The translations under genes were made by a program, and so were the position numbers. From contig NZ_JANIET010000002.1 of NCBI RefSeq assembly GCF_024506435.1, positions 558,001 to 622,000 of the forward strand: a stretch of 64,000 nucleotides of DNA, read 5' to 3'. The notes beneath the pieces are model-generated. The model had not been told where the DNA came from. It did no database searches and saw only the letters and a program-made list of their open reading frames with translations. Below, piece by piece: positions 1 through 8,240 of the stretch (its first letter is position 1; every line of letters begins with the position of its first letter). The stretch is from Pantoea trifolii. Its GTDB lineage: Bacteria; Pseudomonadota; Gammaproteobacteria; Enterobacterales; Enterobacteriaceae.

Positions 1-87
1 AAAAAAGGCGGAGAAAAAAGCGGAGGGAGTTTCAAAGACGATCCCGCTAAAGCATCAGAAGCTGGTAAGAAAGGCGGCAAGAAGTAG
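1..87 (+). CDS. KGG-repeat stress protein, 3' end only
   Basis: The left edge cuts this gene. The last 28 codons read in frame 1 and end at TAG 85-87. They contain the KGG signature twice (KKGG near the start, GKKGGKK at the end) around SFKDDPAKASEAG, the pattern of small YciG/con-10 type stress proteins. These are short hydrophilic glycine- and lysine-rich proteins with unknown biochemical activity, usually under general-stress control. Two complete relatives lie at 31610 and 35883. The family is clear from the motif; the full length cannot be seen. Confidence 0.8.
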   Translation, partial: KKGGEKSGGSFKDDPAKASEAGKKGGKK

Positions 88-336
88 CCAACCACGTTTT
101 AAATAGTACATAACACCCTGGAAACCCGCCTGGGCACGGACGCCCTCAGAATTATCCCATCACTTTTATCCTTCTGAAATAAATACCGTTAATAACCTTA
201 CGTAACTGCCTTCCATTAATAGCACCCTGATCTTGCCGTTTCGTCTTAATAAATCTGATTGCTCACTTTTTAACGTGACAAACATCACATTTATGCCAGG
301 CTTAATTTATTCACTTCATGCGACAAGGAGATATAT

Positions 337-1233
337 ATGACAACGCAAGCCACCAATAAAACCTTAATTACTGAAGCGTATCCGGTTCCGCCTTTTAAAA
401 AGCAGACGCAACCGATGCCGGGTTTGGCGAGCAAAATGGATCCCCGTCCCGATCATGGTGAAACCAGCTATCGTGGTACCGGCAGATTGACCGGCCGTAA
501 AGCGCTTATCACCGGCGGCGATTCCGGTATTGGTCGCGCCGTGGCCATTGCTTATGCCCGTGAAGGTGCCGATGTAGCCATTAACTTCCTGCCGGAAGAA
601 GAAGCCGATGCGGCAGAAGTGGTGAAACTGATTGAAGCTGAAGGCCGCAAAGCGGTGGCGATTCCGGGCGACATTCGTTCCGAAGCGTTCTGCCAGAAGC
701 TGGTCGATCAGGCCGCTGACCAGTTGGGCGGATTGGATATTCTGGTGAATAACGCCGGACGTCAGCAGTTCAACGAATCGATCCGCACGCTTTCCACTGA
801 AGACTTTGACGCCACCTTCAAAACCAACGTCTATGCAATGTTCTGGATTACCAAAGCGGCGCTGAAATATCTGCCAGCGGGTTCCTCCATCATCAATACC
901 TCTTCAGTGCAGGCTTATGATCCGAGTGCGATATTGCTGGATTATGCGCAGACCAAAGCCTCGATTGTCGCCTTCACCAAAGCGTTGGCAAAACAGCTGG
1001 GTAAAGAGCAGATTCGCGTTAATGCCGTTGCGCCTGGTCCCTACTGGACCGCGCTGCAGGTAAGTGGCGGACAGCCGCAAGAGAAAGTGGAGAAGTTTGG
1101 TGCATCCGCCCCACTGGGCCGTCCGGGACAACCGGCTGAAATTGCCCCGCTCTACGTCACCTTTGCCGATGTGAAAAACAGCTTCACTTCCGGCCAGGTT
1201 TGGTGCTCCGACGGCGGCACCGGCACGCTGTAA
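337..1233 (+). CDS. SDR family oxidoreductase (YghA/YdaD-like)
   Basis: NAD(P)-dependent short-chain dehydrogenase of 298 residues. A non-Rossmann N-terminal extension of about 50 residues (PFKKQTQPMPGL, then RGTGRLTGRKALITGG) is typical of the YghA/general stress protein 39 group and makes it longer than classical 250-residue SDRs. The cofactor motif TGGDSGIGRA is near residue 60, the NNAG structural motif near 140, and catalytic Ser plus YAQTK (Tyr-x3-Lys) near 190-210. The start at ATG 337 has AAGGAG 7 nt upstream. The substrate cannot be told from sequence. Members of this group often accompany stress genes, which fits the KGG gene just upstream. Confidence 0.9.
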   Translation: MTTQATNKTLITEAYPVPPFKKQTQPMPGLASKMDPRPDHGETSYRGTGRLTGRKALITGGDSGIGRAVAIAYAREGADVAINFLPEEEADAAEVVKLIEAEGRKAVAIPGDIRSEAFCQKLVDQAADQLGGLDILVNNAGRQQFNESIRTLSTEDFDATFKTNVYAMFWITKAALKYLPAGSSIINTSSVQAYDPSAILLDYAQTKASIVAFTKALAKQLGKEQIRVNAVAPGPYWTALQVSGGQPQEKVEKFGASAPLGRPGQPAEIAPLYVTFADVKNSFTSGQVWCSDGGTGTL

Positions 1234-1243
1234 TTATCCGTGG

Positions 1244-1268
1244 GGTCGCCATGAATGGTGACCCTACA
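1244..1268 (+). repeat. REP-like palindrome, family A
   Basis: The near-perfect palindrome GGTCGCCATGAATGGTGACC is followed by CTACA. It is one of about 14 intergenic copies in this window. On the opposite strand it reads GTAG followed by the palindrome, the layout of GTAG-type REP elements. It overlaps the end of the LysR gene and may also act as a terminator-like hairpin between convergent genes. Confidence 0.75.
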
Positions 1269-2175
1269 TTGTCCCGTTCAACCGCTCTGGAAACACGTCC
1301 CTCAGCCACTCAATAAACACCCGCAACCGCTGCGTAAGATGGCGGTTCTGCGGATACACCACATGAAACGGATAATTCGCCGGACGCCACGCCGCAAGAA
1401 TCTCGACCAATTTTCCCGTCTGTAAATCGGCCGCCGCTGCGTAGCGGAAAGTCTGAATAATCCCTAATCCCGCAACCGCTGCCGCCAGATGTGCGTTACT
1501 TTCGTTAACGCCGATCCGATGCTCGCTCTTAATCTCCAGCTGCTCGGCGCCTTGCGTAAAACGAAACGGGAACGCCCTGCCGCTTTGCGGCGACAGATAG
1601 CTGACCATGCGATGACCATTTTTCAGCTCCTGCGGATAAGCTGGCACGCCGTAGGTTTTCAGATAGCCCGGCGCGGCGCAGGTAATCATCTCCGCATCCC
1701 CCAGATGTCGCGCCACTAGCGACGAATCGCTGAGCGGACCGCCGCGAATCACGCAATCGACATTACCGCTGATCAAATCCACCGCGCGGTCCGCAACGCC
1801 AAGATCGATACGGATGTCCGGATAGCGGGCGATGAAATCAGGCAGCGCCGGAATCAACACATCACGCGCGGTTGATCCGCCAATATCGATGCGCAGATAG
1901 CCGCCAGGTTTGGCGCTTTCCGCATTGAACGAGTGATCGATATCTTCCAAATCCCGCACGATGCGCAGTGCTTTTTCATAGTAATCGCGCCCTTCCGGCG
2001 TCACCGTCACGCGCCGCGTGGTGCGTTGCAGCAAGCGAATGCCGAGATGCGCTTCCAGTTCCTGCACCAGTTTGCTCAACGTGGCGTTGGGCATGTCGAG
2101 TGAATCCGCCGCACGCGTAAAGTTGCCCGCTTCGACTACGCGCGCAAACGCCTTGATCGCCATTAACTGATCCAT
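1264..2175 (-). CDS. LysR family transcriptional regulator
   Basis: LysR-type regulator of 303 residues when started at ATG 2175 ([14 protein letters not shown]). A TTG at 2196 would add seven residues, but the ATG has the better upstream GGA and the usual family start. The N-terminal winged helix ([23 protein letters not shown]) is followed by a substrate-binding domain with the small-effector fold. It is divergent from the SDR gene at 2323, with a roughly 150-bp shared promoter region, so it probably controls that SDR. LysR/SDR divergent pairs of this kind are common, but the effector is unknown. Confidence 0.9.
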   Translation of the reverse strand: MDQLMAIKAFARVVEAGNFTRAADSLDMPNATLSKLVQELEAHLGIRLLQRTTRRVTVTPEGRDYYEKALRIVRDLEDIDHSFNAESAKPGGYLRIDIGGSTARDVLIPALPDFIARYPDIRIDLGVADRAVDLISGNVDCVIRGGPLSDSSLVARHLGDAEMITCAAPGYLKTYGVPAYPQELKNGHRMVSYLSPQSGRAFPFRFTQGAEQLEIKSEHRIGVNESNAHLAAAVAGLGIIQTFRYAAAADLQTGKLVEILAAWRPANYPFHVVYPQNRHLTQRLRVFIEWLRDVFPERLNGTM

Positions 2176-2322
2176 GCTGTTTTCCGTTGCATTCAATTAT
2201 CCACACACAGGAATAGTCATTTCGATTTTACACCATTTATCAGTAAACGCCGTGACGTTAGATTGCTTCTCATGCACTGCATCGCAGTCATCAAAACCTC
2301 ATTACACATTGGAGAAGCAAAC

Positions 2323-3069
2323 ATGAACGCACTCAACGGTAAAATCGCATTGGTAACCGGCGGCACAACCGGCATTGGGCTGGCATCCGCGCAGGAGTTG
2401 GCGGCACAAGGCGCACGCGTGTTTATCACCGGTCGTCGTCAGGCGGAACTTGATGCGGCAGTTGCCAGCATCGGTTCTAGCGCCAGCGGTATTCGCGCTG
2501 ATGCTTCGGTGCTGAGCGACCTCGACAACGTCTATGCGGAAATCGCTAAACAAGCCGGCCGCCTCGATATCCTGTTCGCCAACGCCGGTGGCGGCGACAT
2601 GCTGCCGCTCGGCGCCATCACCGAAGAGCATTTCGACCGTATCTTTGGTACCAACGTGCGCGGCGTGCTGTTCACCGTGCAGAAAGCGCTGCCGCTGCTG
2701 AGCGACAACGCATCGGTGATTCTTACTTCTTCAACCACATCGGTTCAGGGCACCGCCGGATTTAGCGTATATAGCGCCAGTAAAGCCGCAGTGCGTAACT
2801 TTGCCCGCTCATGGGCGCTGGATGTGAAAGATCGCGGTATTCGCGTCAACGTGGTCAGCCCCGGCCCGGTGCGCACGCCAGGTTTAGGTGGTTTGGTGCC
2901 TGAAGATCAGCAGCAAGGATTGTTTGATGCACTCGCGGCTCAGGTGCCGTTAGGTCGTCTTGGCGAACCCGGCGAGATTGGTAAAGTGGTGGCGTTTTTG
3001 GCGTCCGATGCGTCCAGCTTTATCAACGCCGCAGAATTGTTTGTTGATGGCGGTATGGCGCAGGTTTAA
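2323..3069 (+). CDS. SDR family oxidoreductase
   Basis: Classical short-chain dehydrogenase of 248 residues with [10 protein letters not shown] at residues 12-21 (cofactor loop), NAGG near 88, catalytic Ser near 138 and YSASK near 152, and the [10 protein letters not shown] segment after the last Rossmann strand. The start at ATG 2323 is chosen because GGAG lies 9 nt upstream; an in-frame upstream start at 2263 lacks a ribosome site. It is divergent from the LysR gene that probably controls it. The substrate is unknown. REP palindromes follow the stop codon. Confidence 0.9.
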   Translation: MNALNGKIALVTGGTTGIGLASAQELAAQGARVFITGRRQAELDAAVASIGSSASGIRADASVLSDLDNVYAEIAKQAGRLDILFANAGGGDMLPLGAITEEHFDRIFGTNVRGVLFTVQKALPLLSDNASVILTSSTTSVQGTAGFSVYSASKAAVRNFARSWALDVKDRGIRVNVVSPGPVRTPGLGGLVPEDQQQGLFDALAAQVPLGRLGEPGEIGKVVAFLASDASSFINAAELFVDGGMAQV

Positions 3070-3078
3070 CGCGTAGCA

Positions 3079-3143
3079 GGTCGCCATAAATGGCGACCCT
3101 AAGAATATTTGCAGGTTTTGTAGGGTCGCCATTCATGGCGACC
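3079..3143. repeat. Inverted pair of REP-like palindromes, family A
   Basis: Copy 1 (3079-3102) reads GGTCGCCATAAATGGCGACC then CTA. Copy 2 (3120-3143) reads GTAG then GGTCGCCATTCATGGCGACC. The copies face each other across 17 bp, the BIME-like arrangement of REP sequences. The pair sits between the convergent SDR and DUF4406 genes. Confidence 0.8.
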
Positions 3144-3152
3144 ACGCCTTTT

Positions 3153-3512
3153 CTACGCCCCAACCACCGGAATCTCATCCAACTGGGTAAAGATCGCGAT
3201 CCCCCTTTCCTTGCCAATCCGCACATCGTTATCCGCACCCTGTGAAGCACCTGGAATGCGCAAGATCGCATCGCAACAATGAATCAAGCGATGCGCTACC
3301 GGATAGAGAAATGATTCACTGATTTCATCGCCAATCTTCTGCGAACCGGCCGCGCTTGCCAGTGGCAACGCCAGCCATTCACCAATCACCGGCGTATGTC
3401 CGCGCTGGTAGACCTGCAGAGCAATCTGATCTAATTTCTTAATATTTTCATGAATTAACACTTCATTGCCGTTGGTGCCGCTGCGTACCGGTCCTGCGAT
3501 AAGAATTAACAT
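3153..3512 (-). CDS. DUF4406 domain protein
   Basis: Small protein of 119 residues starting MLILIAGPVRSGTN, which matches the opening beta-strand and loop of DUF4406 proteins (a Rossmann-like fold related to nucleoside 2-deoxyribosyltransferases). The conserved GEWLALPLA and a C-terminal strand ending in DEIPVVG also fit. Activity has not been established for this branch. ATG 3512 has GGAGAAG upstream. It is divergent from the DeoR-family regulator at 3642, so the 129-bp gap probably carries shared control elements. Confidence 0.75.
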   Translation of the reverse strand: MLILIAGPVRSGTNGNEVLIHENIKKLDQIALQVYQRGHTPVIGEWLALPLASAAGSQKIGDEISESFLYPVAHRLIHCCDAILRIPGASQGADNDVRIGKERGIAIFTQLDEIPVVGA

Positions 3513-3641
3513 TGGGCTTCTCCAGAGATTCGATGTTTAGGGCAAGCGTTTTTTTGCGCGTTTCGCCCGACGTTTGATGACAAAATCTACGCTAGCATGC
3601 ATAATCGTGCAGATACAAGCAAAAACATGAATGAGAAAATA

Positions 3642-4391
3642 ATGCTCTCCAGTCAACGTAAACAGCAAATCCTCGCCATTCTGTTCGAGGAAAAACAGGT
3701 GATGTCGAGCGAGCTGAGCCAGCGTTTTGCGGTATCGGAGGACTCGATTCGCCGCGATCTGCGTGAGTTAGCCGCCGAAGGTTTACTGCAACGGGTGCAC
3801 GGCGGGGCGCTGCCGGTTTCTGCGGCTATCGCACCGTTTGAAACACGCAAAAGCGTGCAGATCAGCTCCAAGCGTCTTATCGCGCAGAAAGCGGTAAAGC
3901 TGATCCAGCCCGGACAAGTGGTGATTATTGATGGCGGTACCACCACCGCCGAGATGGTGAAGCTGCTGCCGTCGGATCTTGCCTTTACCGTGGTGACGCA
4001 CAGTCCAAGCATTGCCGTGGCGCTGGTGGATTATCCGCTGGTTGAAGTGATCATGATTGGCGGCTTGCTGTATCGCCATTCGGTGGTTGCGGTGGGTGCG
4101 GCGGTGCTGGAAGCGATTGCGCGGATCAATGCCGATCTGTTCTTCATGGGCGTGACCGGCGTACACAAAACCGCAGGATTAACCACCGGCAATTACGAAG
4201 AAGCCAGTGTGAAACGCGCGCTTTCCGCACGCGCGGCTGAAACCGTGGTGATGGTATCGAATGAGAAACTGAATTCCGCCTCGGCGTTTGCCATCGGCGA
4301 GCTGTCTCTGGCGAGTACGTTGATTGTTGATACTCAACCCGATGACGAAATGTGCCAACTGCTGCGGAAAAAGCACATAACCGTGCTGTAA
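3642..4391 (+). CDS. DeoR/GlpR family transcriptional regulator
   Basis: DeoR-type repressor of about 249 residues. The N-terminal helix-turn-helix (QVMSSELSQRFAVSEDSIRR) is followed by the DeoRC sensor domain, with the phosphosugar-binding IDGGTTT motif near residue 100 and GVTGVH near 170. The start is set at ATG 3642 (MLSSQRKQQIL, the family's usual opening) with GAG just upstream; in-frame ATGs at 3627 and 3597 are possible but less supported. It is divergent from DUF4406 and 58 bp upstream of the PanE-like gene, so either may be a target. The effector is probably a phosphorylated sugar or nucleoside metabolite (inferred from family). Confidence 0.88.
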   Translation: MLSSQRKQQILAILFEEKQVMSSELSQRFAVSEDSIRRDLRELAAEGLLQRVHGGALPVSAAIAPFETRKSVQISSKRLIAQKAVKLIQPGQVVIIDGGTTTAEMVKLLPSDLAFTVVTHSPSIAVALVDYPLVEVIMIGGLLYRHSVVAVGAAVLEAIARINADLFFMGVTGVHKTAGLTTGNYEEASVKRALSARAAETVVMVSNEKLNSASAFAIGELSLASTLIVDTQPDDEMCQLLRKKHITVL

Positions 4392-4449
4392 CCGGCTATG
4401 CTTCGCTGCTGAAGAGACGATCTGCCACTTGATAATCAGGAGCTTAAAG

Positions 4450-5340
4450 ATGTCTGAGAATCCCACCATTGCCCTTATTGGACCGGGCGCGATTGGCACC
4501 ACTATCGCGGCGGCGCTGCATGAAGTTGGACGCACGCCAACGATTTGCGGGCGTACCGCACATCCGCAGCTGGAACTGCGTCACGACAGCGGCAACATTA
4601 TCGTTCCCGGCCCGGTGCTCACCAATCCCGCCGAGATCGCGCAGCCGTTCGATCTGGTGTTTGTGGCGGTGAAAACCACCCAGGTTGAAGACACCGCGCC
4701 GTGGTTAGCAGCGCTGTGCAATGAAAATACCGTGGTGTGCGCGCTGCAAAATGGCGTTGAGCAGAAAAGCCAACTCGCGCCCTACGTCAATGGCGCAACC
4801 GTGCTGCCGTCGGTGGTATGGTTCCCGGCCCAGCGCGAACCGGATGCTTCGGTTTGGCTGCGCGAAAAACCGCGCCTGACGCTGCCAGAAACCCCGCAGG
4901 CTGAACGTGTGGTTACGGCCTTAAAAGACACGCGCTGCGCAGTCGATCTCTCTGCCGATTTTCTTACCATCGCCTGGCGCAAGCTGCTGCAAAACGCAGT
5001 TGCCGGTTTGATGGTGCTGTCGAATCGTCGTGCGGGCATGTTCCAGCGCGAAGATATAACCGCGCTAGCGCTGGCCTATTTACAGGAGTGCCTGACGGTG
5101 GCGCGCGCCGAAGGTGCCGCGTTAAAAGATGAGGTGCCGCAAGAGATTGTCGAACGTTTCCACCGCGCGCCGAGCGATTTAGGTACTTCGATCCTTGCCG
5201 ATCGCCAGGCCGATCGTCCGCTGGAGTGGGATATCCGCAACGGCGTGGTGCAGCGTTATGGTCGGGCGCGCGGCATTCCCACACCGATCAGCGATGTGAT
5301 TGTGCCGCTGCTGGCAGCCGGTAGTGAAGGTCCAGGCTGA
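4450..5340 (+). CDS. 2-dehydropantoate 2-reductase family oxidoreductase
   Basis: ApbA/PanE-like NADPH-dependent oxidoreductase of 296 residues. The Rossmann nucleotide site IALIGPGAIGTTIA lies at the N terminus, VFVAVKTTQ follows, and the C-terminal helical domain has the family's Lys-containing WRKLLQNAV segment. ATG 4450 is preceded by CAGGAG; an upstream in-frame start lacks one. The real substrate may differ from ketopantoate, since enterobacteria usually carry a separate canonical panE. It lies downstream of the DeoR regulator in the same direction. Confidence 0.85.
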   Translation: MSENPTIALIGPGAIGTTIAAALHEVGRTPTICGRTAHPQLELRHDSGNIIVPGPVLTNPAEIAQPFDLVFVAVKTTQVEDTAPWLAALCNENTVVCALQNGVEQKSQLAPYVNGATVLPSVVWFPAQREPDASVWLREKPRLTLPETPQAERVVTALKDTRCAVDLSADFLTIAWRKLLQNAVAGLMVLSNRRAGMFQREDITALALAYLQECLTVARAEGAALKDEVPQEIVERFHRAPSDLGTSILADRQADRPLEWDIRNGVVQRYGRARGIPTPISDVIVPLLAAGSEGPG

Positions 5341-5358
5341 ATTACCCCACACTCTCCA

Positions 5359-5377
5359 GGTCGCCTTTTGGGCGACC
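5359..5377. repeat. Diverged REP-like hairpin
   Basis: Stem GGTCGCC/GGCGACC with a 5-nt loop, related to family A palindromes but without the central ATNAAT and without GTAG. It may help terminate the PanE-like transcript. A second hairpin with 8-bp arms TATCCCGC/GCGGGATA lies at 5420-5441. Confidence 0.6.
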
Positions 5378-5477
5378 ACCAGCCTAAAATCATTAATTTC
5401 TGCAGATGAAGTAGTGTTTTATCCCGCCAACTTGCGGGATATAGAAATCTTTACTAGGGTTTGCGCTTCTTCTGCCT

Positions 5478-5527
5478 CTTATAGCTTTCTTTTCCATTGA
5501 AGAAATTACGGCTGCGAAAGCTATAAG
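5478..5527. promoter_or_regulatory. Perfect 12-bp inverted repeat in the proP leader
   Basis: Arms CTTATAGCTTTC (5478-5489) and GAAAGCTATAAG (5516-5527) are perfectly complementary and enclose 26 nt. The element ends 29 nt before the proP start. It could fold in the proP leader RNA or be a DNA operator. No U-tract follows, so it is not a simple terminator. Confidence 0.6.
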
Positions 5528-5556
5528 ATCGCACCATTTTCTAACCTGGGGAATAT

Positions 5557-6996
5557 ATGAGCACAGGAACAGATACAAATAATTCAGTCACATCCAGTGG
5601 TTTAACCGTTGATGACATCACCGTCATCGACAACAAACTACTCAAACGCGCGGTCAGTGCCGCCGCGTTGGGTAATGCGATGGAGTGGTTTGATTTCGGC
5701 GTCTACAGCTATCTCGCCGTGATCATTGGTCAGGTGTTCTTTGCCGATGCCAGCGCTGCCGCGCAGTTGATCGCTTCGTTCGGTACCTTTGCTGCGGCAT
5801 TTTTAGTGCGTCCGATTGGCGGCATGGTGTTTGGCCCGCTCGGCGATCGCATTGGCCGTCAGAAGGTGTTGGCGTTAACCATGATCATGATGTCGATCGG
5901 TACCTTCTGTATCGGTCTGATTCCGAGCTATGCCAGCATTGGTATCGCCGCGCCAATTCTTCTGCTGCTCGCGCGCTTATTGCAGGGTTTCTCTACCGGC
6001 GGTGAATATGGCGGTGCCGCCACCTTTATCGCGGAATACTCCACCGATAAGCGGCGCGGCTTTATGGGTAGTTTCCTTGAGTTCGGGACGCTGGGCGGCT
6101 ATTTGCTGGGTGCCAGCCTGGTCACCGCGATGATCGCTTTCTTACCGCATCAAACCATGATGGATTGGGGCTGGCGTGTGCCATTCTTCCTCGCTGCGCC
6201 GTTGGGTCTGTTCGGTTTGTATATCCGCTTAAAGCTGGAAGAGACGCCTGCGTTTAAAGATCACATGGATAAGCGCGAAGAGATGGAGCACAACAAACCG
6301 CGCCTGAGCGTGTGGCAGATGCTGCGCGATCAGCGTAAACCGCTGCTGAAATGTATCGGTCTGGTGCTGCTGTTCAACGTCTCCAACTATATGTTGACTG
6401 CCTACATGCCGAGCTATTTAACCGGTGTGCTGGGAATGAGTGAATTATCCGGCCTGATGTTGGTGATGGTGATTATGTTTATCATGATGCCGCTGACGTT
6501 GATGTGGGGACATTTAACCGACCGCATTGGCCGCCGCCCGGTGATTGGTTTGGGTGCGCTGGGTTTAATTGTGTTGGCGATCCCGAGCTACATGCTGATT
6601 GGTTCTGGCAACATGCTGCTGGTGTTTGCCGGATTGGCGATACTGGGCTTGTTGCATACCTGCTTTAGCGGCACCATGCCGGCAACATTACCGGCACTGT
6701 TTGTCACCGACATTCGTTACAGCGCGCTGGCGATTGGTTTTAACTTATCGGTTTCACTGTTTGGTGGCACCACGCCTCTAATCACTGCATGGCTGGTGGA
6801 TACTACGCACAATAATCTGATGCCGGCGTATTACATGATCGGTGCCGGGATTATTGGTTTGCTGACGGTATTAACCTTGAGTGAAACGGCACGTAAACCG
6901 CTGAAAGGTTCATCGCCTGCGGTGGCGACGGAAGCAGAAGCGCATCGTTTGCTCGATAAGCTGCGTAAACGCAAGGTTAAGCATAAATCGGCCTAA
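5557..6996 (+). CDS. proP: Proline/glycine betaine H+ symporter ProP
   Basis: Inner-membrane osmolyte:proton symporter of the MFS, 479 residues, close to E. coli ProP throughout the membrane domain (GNAMEWFDFGVYSYLAV near residue 40, the GDRIGRQKV loop, FSTGGEYGGAATFIAE near 150, GHLTDRIGRRPV near 325). Twelve membrane segments are expected. The protein takes up proline, betaine and ectoine-like solutes under osmotic upshift. E. coli ProP is about 500 residues with a C-terminal coiled coil that tunes the osmotic set-point. Here only about 30 polar residues follow the last helix (LLDKLRKRKVKHK), so the coil is largely missing. GGGGA precedes ATG 5557, and an inverted repeat lies in the leader. 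Confidence 0.93.
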   Translation: MSTGTDTNNSVTSSGLTVDDITVIDNKLLKRAVSAAALGNAMEWFDFGVYSYLAVIIGQVFFADASAAAQLIASFGTFAAAFLVRPIGGMVFGPLGDRIGRQKVLALTMIMMSIGTFCIGLIPSYASIGIAAPILLLLARLLQGFSTGGEYGGAATFIAEYSTDKRRGFMGSFLEFGTLGGYLLGASLVTAMIAFLPHQTMMDWGWRVPFFLAAPLGLFGLYIRLKLEETPAFKDHMDKREEMEHNKPRLSVWQMLRDQRKPLLKCIGLVLLFNVSNYMLTAYMPSYLTGVLGMSELSGLMLVMVIMFIMMPLTLMWGHLTDRIGRRPVIGLGALGLIVLAIPSYMLIGSGNMLLVFAGLAILGLLHTCFSGTMPATLPALFVTDIRYSALAIGFNLSVSLFGGTTPLITAWLVDTTHNNLMPAYYMIGAGIIGLLTVLTLSETARKPLKGSSPAVATEAEAHRLLDKLRKRKVKHKSA

Positions 6997-7012
6997 CGGC
7001 TCAGCAACCGAT

Positions 7013-7046
7013 ATGCCAGTCAGTTAACGCTGACTGGCATTTTTTT
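7013..7046 (+). terminator. Rho-independent terminator of proP
   Basis: Perfect 11-bp stem ATGCCAGTCAG/CTGACTGGCAT around TTAACG, followed by TTTTTT. It lies 16 bp after the proP stop. Confidence 0.95.
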
Positions 7047-7122
7047 ATGTGCCATCTTAAGTTTCGAACTTTGATCGCCGCTTTTCAGGTATCTCACAAT
7101 GCTTGATTAGGCTTAATCATCG

Positions 7123-7926
7123 ATGGTTATTACGGAAAAAGAAGCACTTTCGACGCTCGAGGGAAATATGTTCCTCGGTGAACTCCCTGAAATGATCAAC
7201 AGTAAAATCGTTTTCTCTGGCTCAGGAAATATCTTCATCTGCGAACCCGGCGTTAAGTTGCATAATTCAAGCATTGAATTTAATGCGAATAACTCGATAG
7301 TGTATTTAAGCTCAAGCCATTTCCCCTATCCGGTGACGATCGTTATTCACTCGAACTCCATCTGTTATCTGGGAAGAAATAACTATATCAATGATAAATT
7401 GACACTCATTCTTTCCGAAGAGAAGCACATTTTTATAGGACATGATTGTTGTATCTCGCTCGGTATATGGATGCGTAACGCCGATCCACATTTAGTCTTT
7501 AATCAAGAAGATCACGCCAGAATTAATCATTCCAAAAGTATCTATATTGGTGACCATGTCTGGCTCGGTCAAAACGCCATGATTTTGAAAGGTTCGGTTA
7601 TCCACTCGGGTAGTATTGTGGGTGCGATGAGCCTCGTGGCGGGTAAAACCATCTCCTCAAACAGCTGTTGGGGCGGCAACCCGGCGACAAAACTCAAAGA
7701 TGAGATTTTTTGGTCTGGCGAATGCGTTCATTCCTGGACAGAAGAAATGACCAAAAACAATGATAATTGTCATCACGATCATTACACATTTGCAAATACG
7801 GGTGAGGTCGTCGATATCAGCGATTTTGAACGGCAGTTACAAGCCACCTCCCAAGCGACAGACAAAGTCAGATTATTGATTAAAATGCTGCTCAAAAATA
7901 ATGCTAAAAATCGATTCTACGGATGA
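7123..7926 (+). CDS. Hexapeptide-repeat (LbH) acyltransferase
   Basis: 267 residues. The middle shows left-handed beta-helix hexapeptide turns: IYIGDHVWLGQNAMILKG, SGSIVGAMSLVAG, then GGNPATKLK, the typical acceptor-side ending of trimeric O-acetyltransferases. The likely role is acetylation of a surface sugar or other small acceptor, but no polysaccharide cluster surrounds it. An internal ATG at 7168 has GAGGG upstream and could be the true start; the annotated ATG 7123 lacks a clear ribosome site. Base composition is clearly AT-richer than its neighbours, which suggests horizontal acquisition. Confidence 0.75.
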   Translation: MVITEKEALSTLEGNMFLGELPEMINSKIVFSGSGNIFICEPGVKLHNSSIEFNANNSIVYLSSSHFPYPVTIVIHSNSICYLGRNNYINDKLTLILSEEKHIFIGHDCCISLGIWMRNADPHLVFNQEDHARINHSKSIYIGDHVWLGQNAMILKGSVIHSGSIVGAMSLVAGKTISSNSCWGGNPATKLKDEIFWSGECVHSWTEEMTKNNDNCHHDHYTFANTGEVVDISDFERQLQATSQATDKVRLLIKMLLKNNAKNRFYG

Positions 7927-8240
7927 TTTTTTAGAACTTACATACCATTACGGCGCGGCTTAATGTGCAAAACGACGCGCCGCAATCGGGTGCCATTTAG
8001 CCCTAACAGCCATTCATACGCTCAACCATCTGGATAACCGAAGCGTGACACATCAGCGTTCAAACAGATAATTTCCGAAACCCGCCTGAAATCCACTGCC
8101 TCACGCCAGAAAACGCCAAAATATCGACTATGATTTGTTGTCCGACCTAACTTTCATCCCAAATTATTTATCGTTTTCAGCCAGTAGCGAATCGCTTGAT
8201 GTCGTCCATTGCCCCTGCGTGGGCTAAACGAGGCAATTGA
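7927..8240. other. 314-bp intergenic region before treZ
   Basis: No convincing ORF. A possible hairpin with CGGCGCG/CGCGCCG arms at about 7951-7983 follows the acetyltransferase, without a U-tract. The rest presumably holds the trehalose operon promoter, but no clear sigma-70 match was recognised. Confidence 0.5.
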
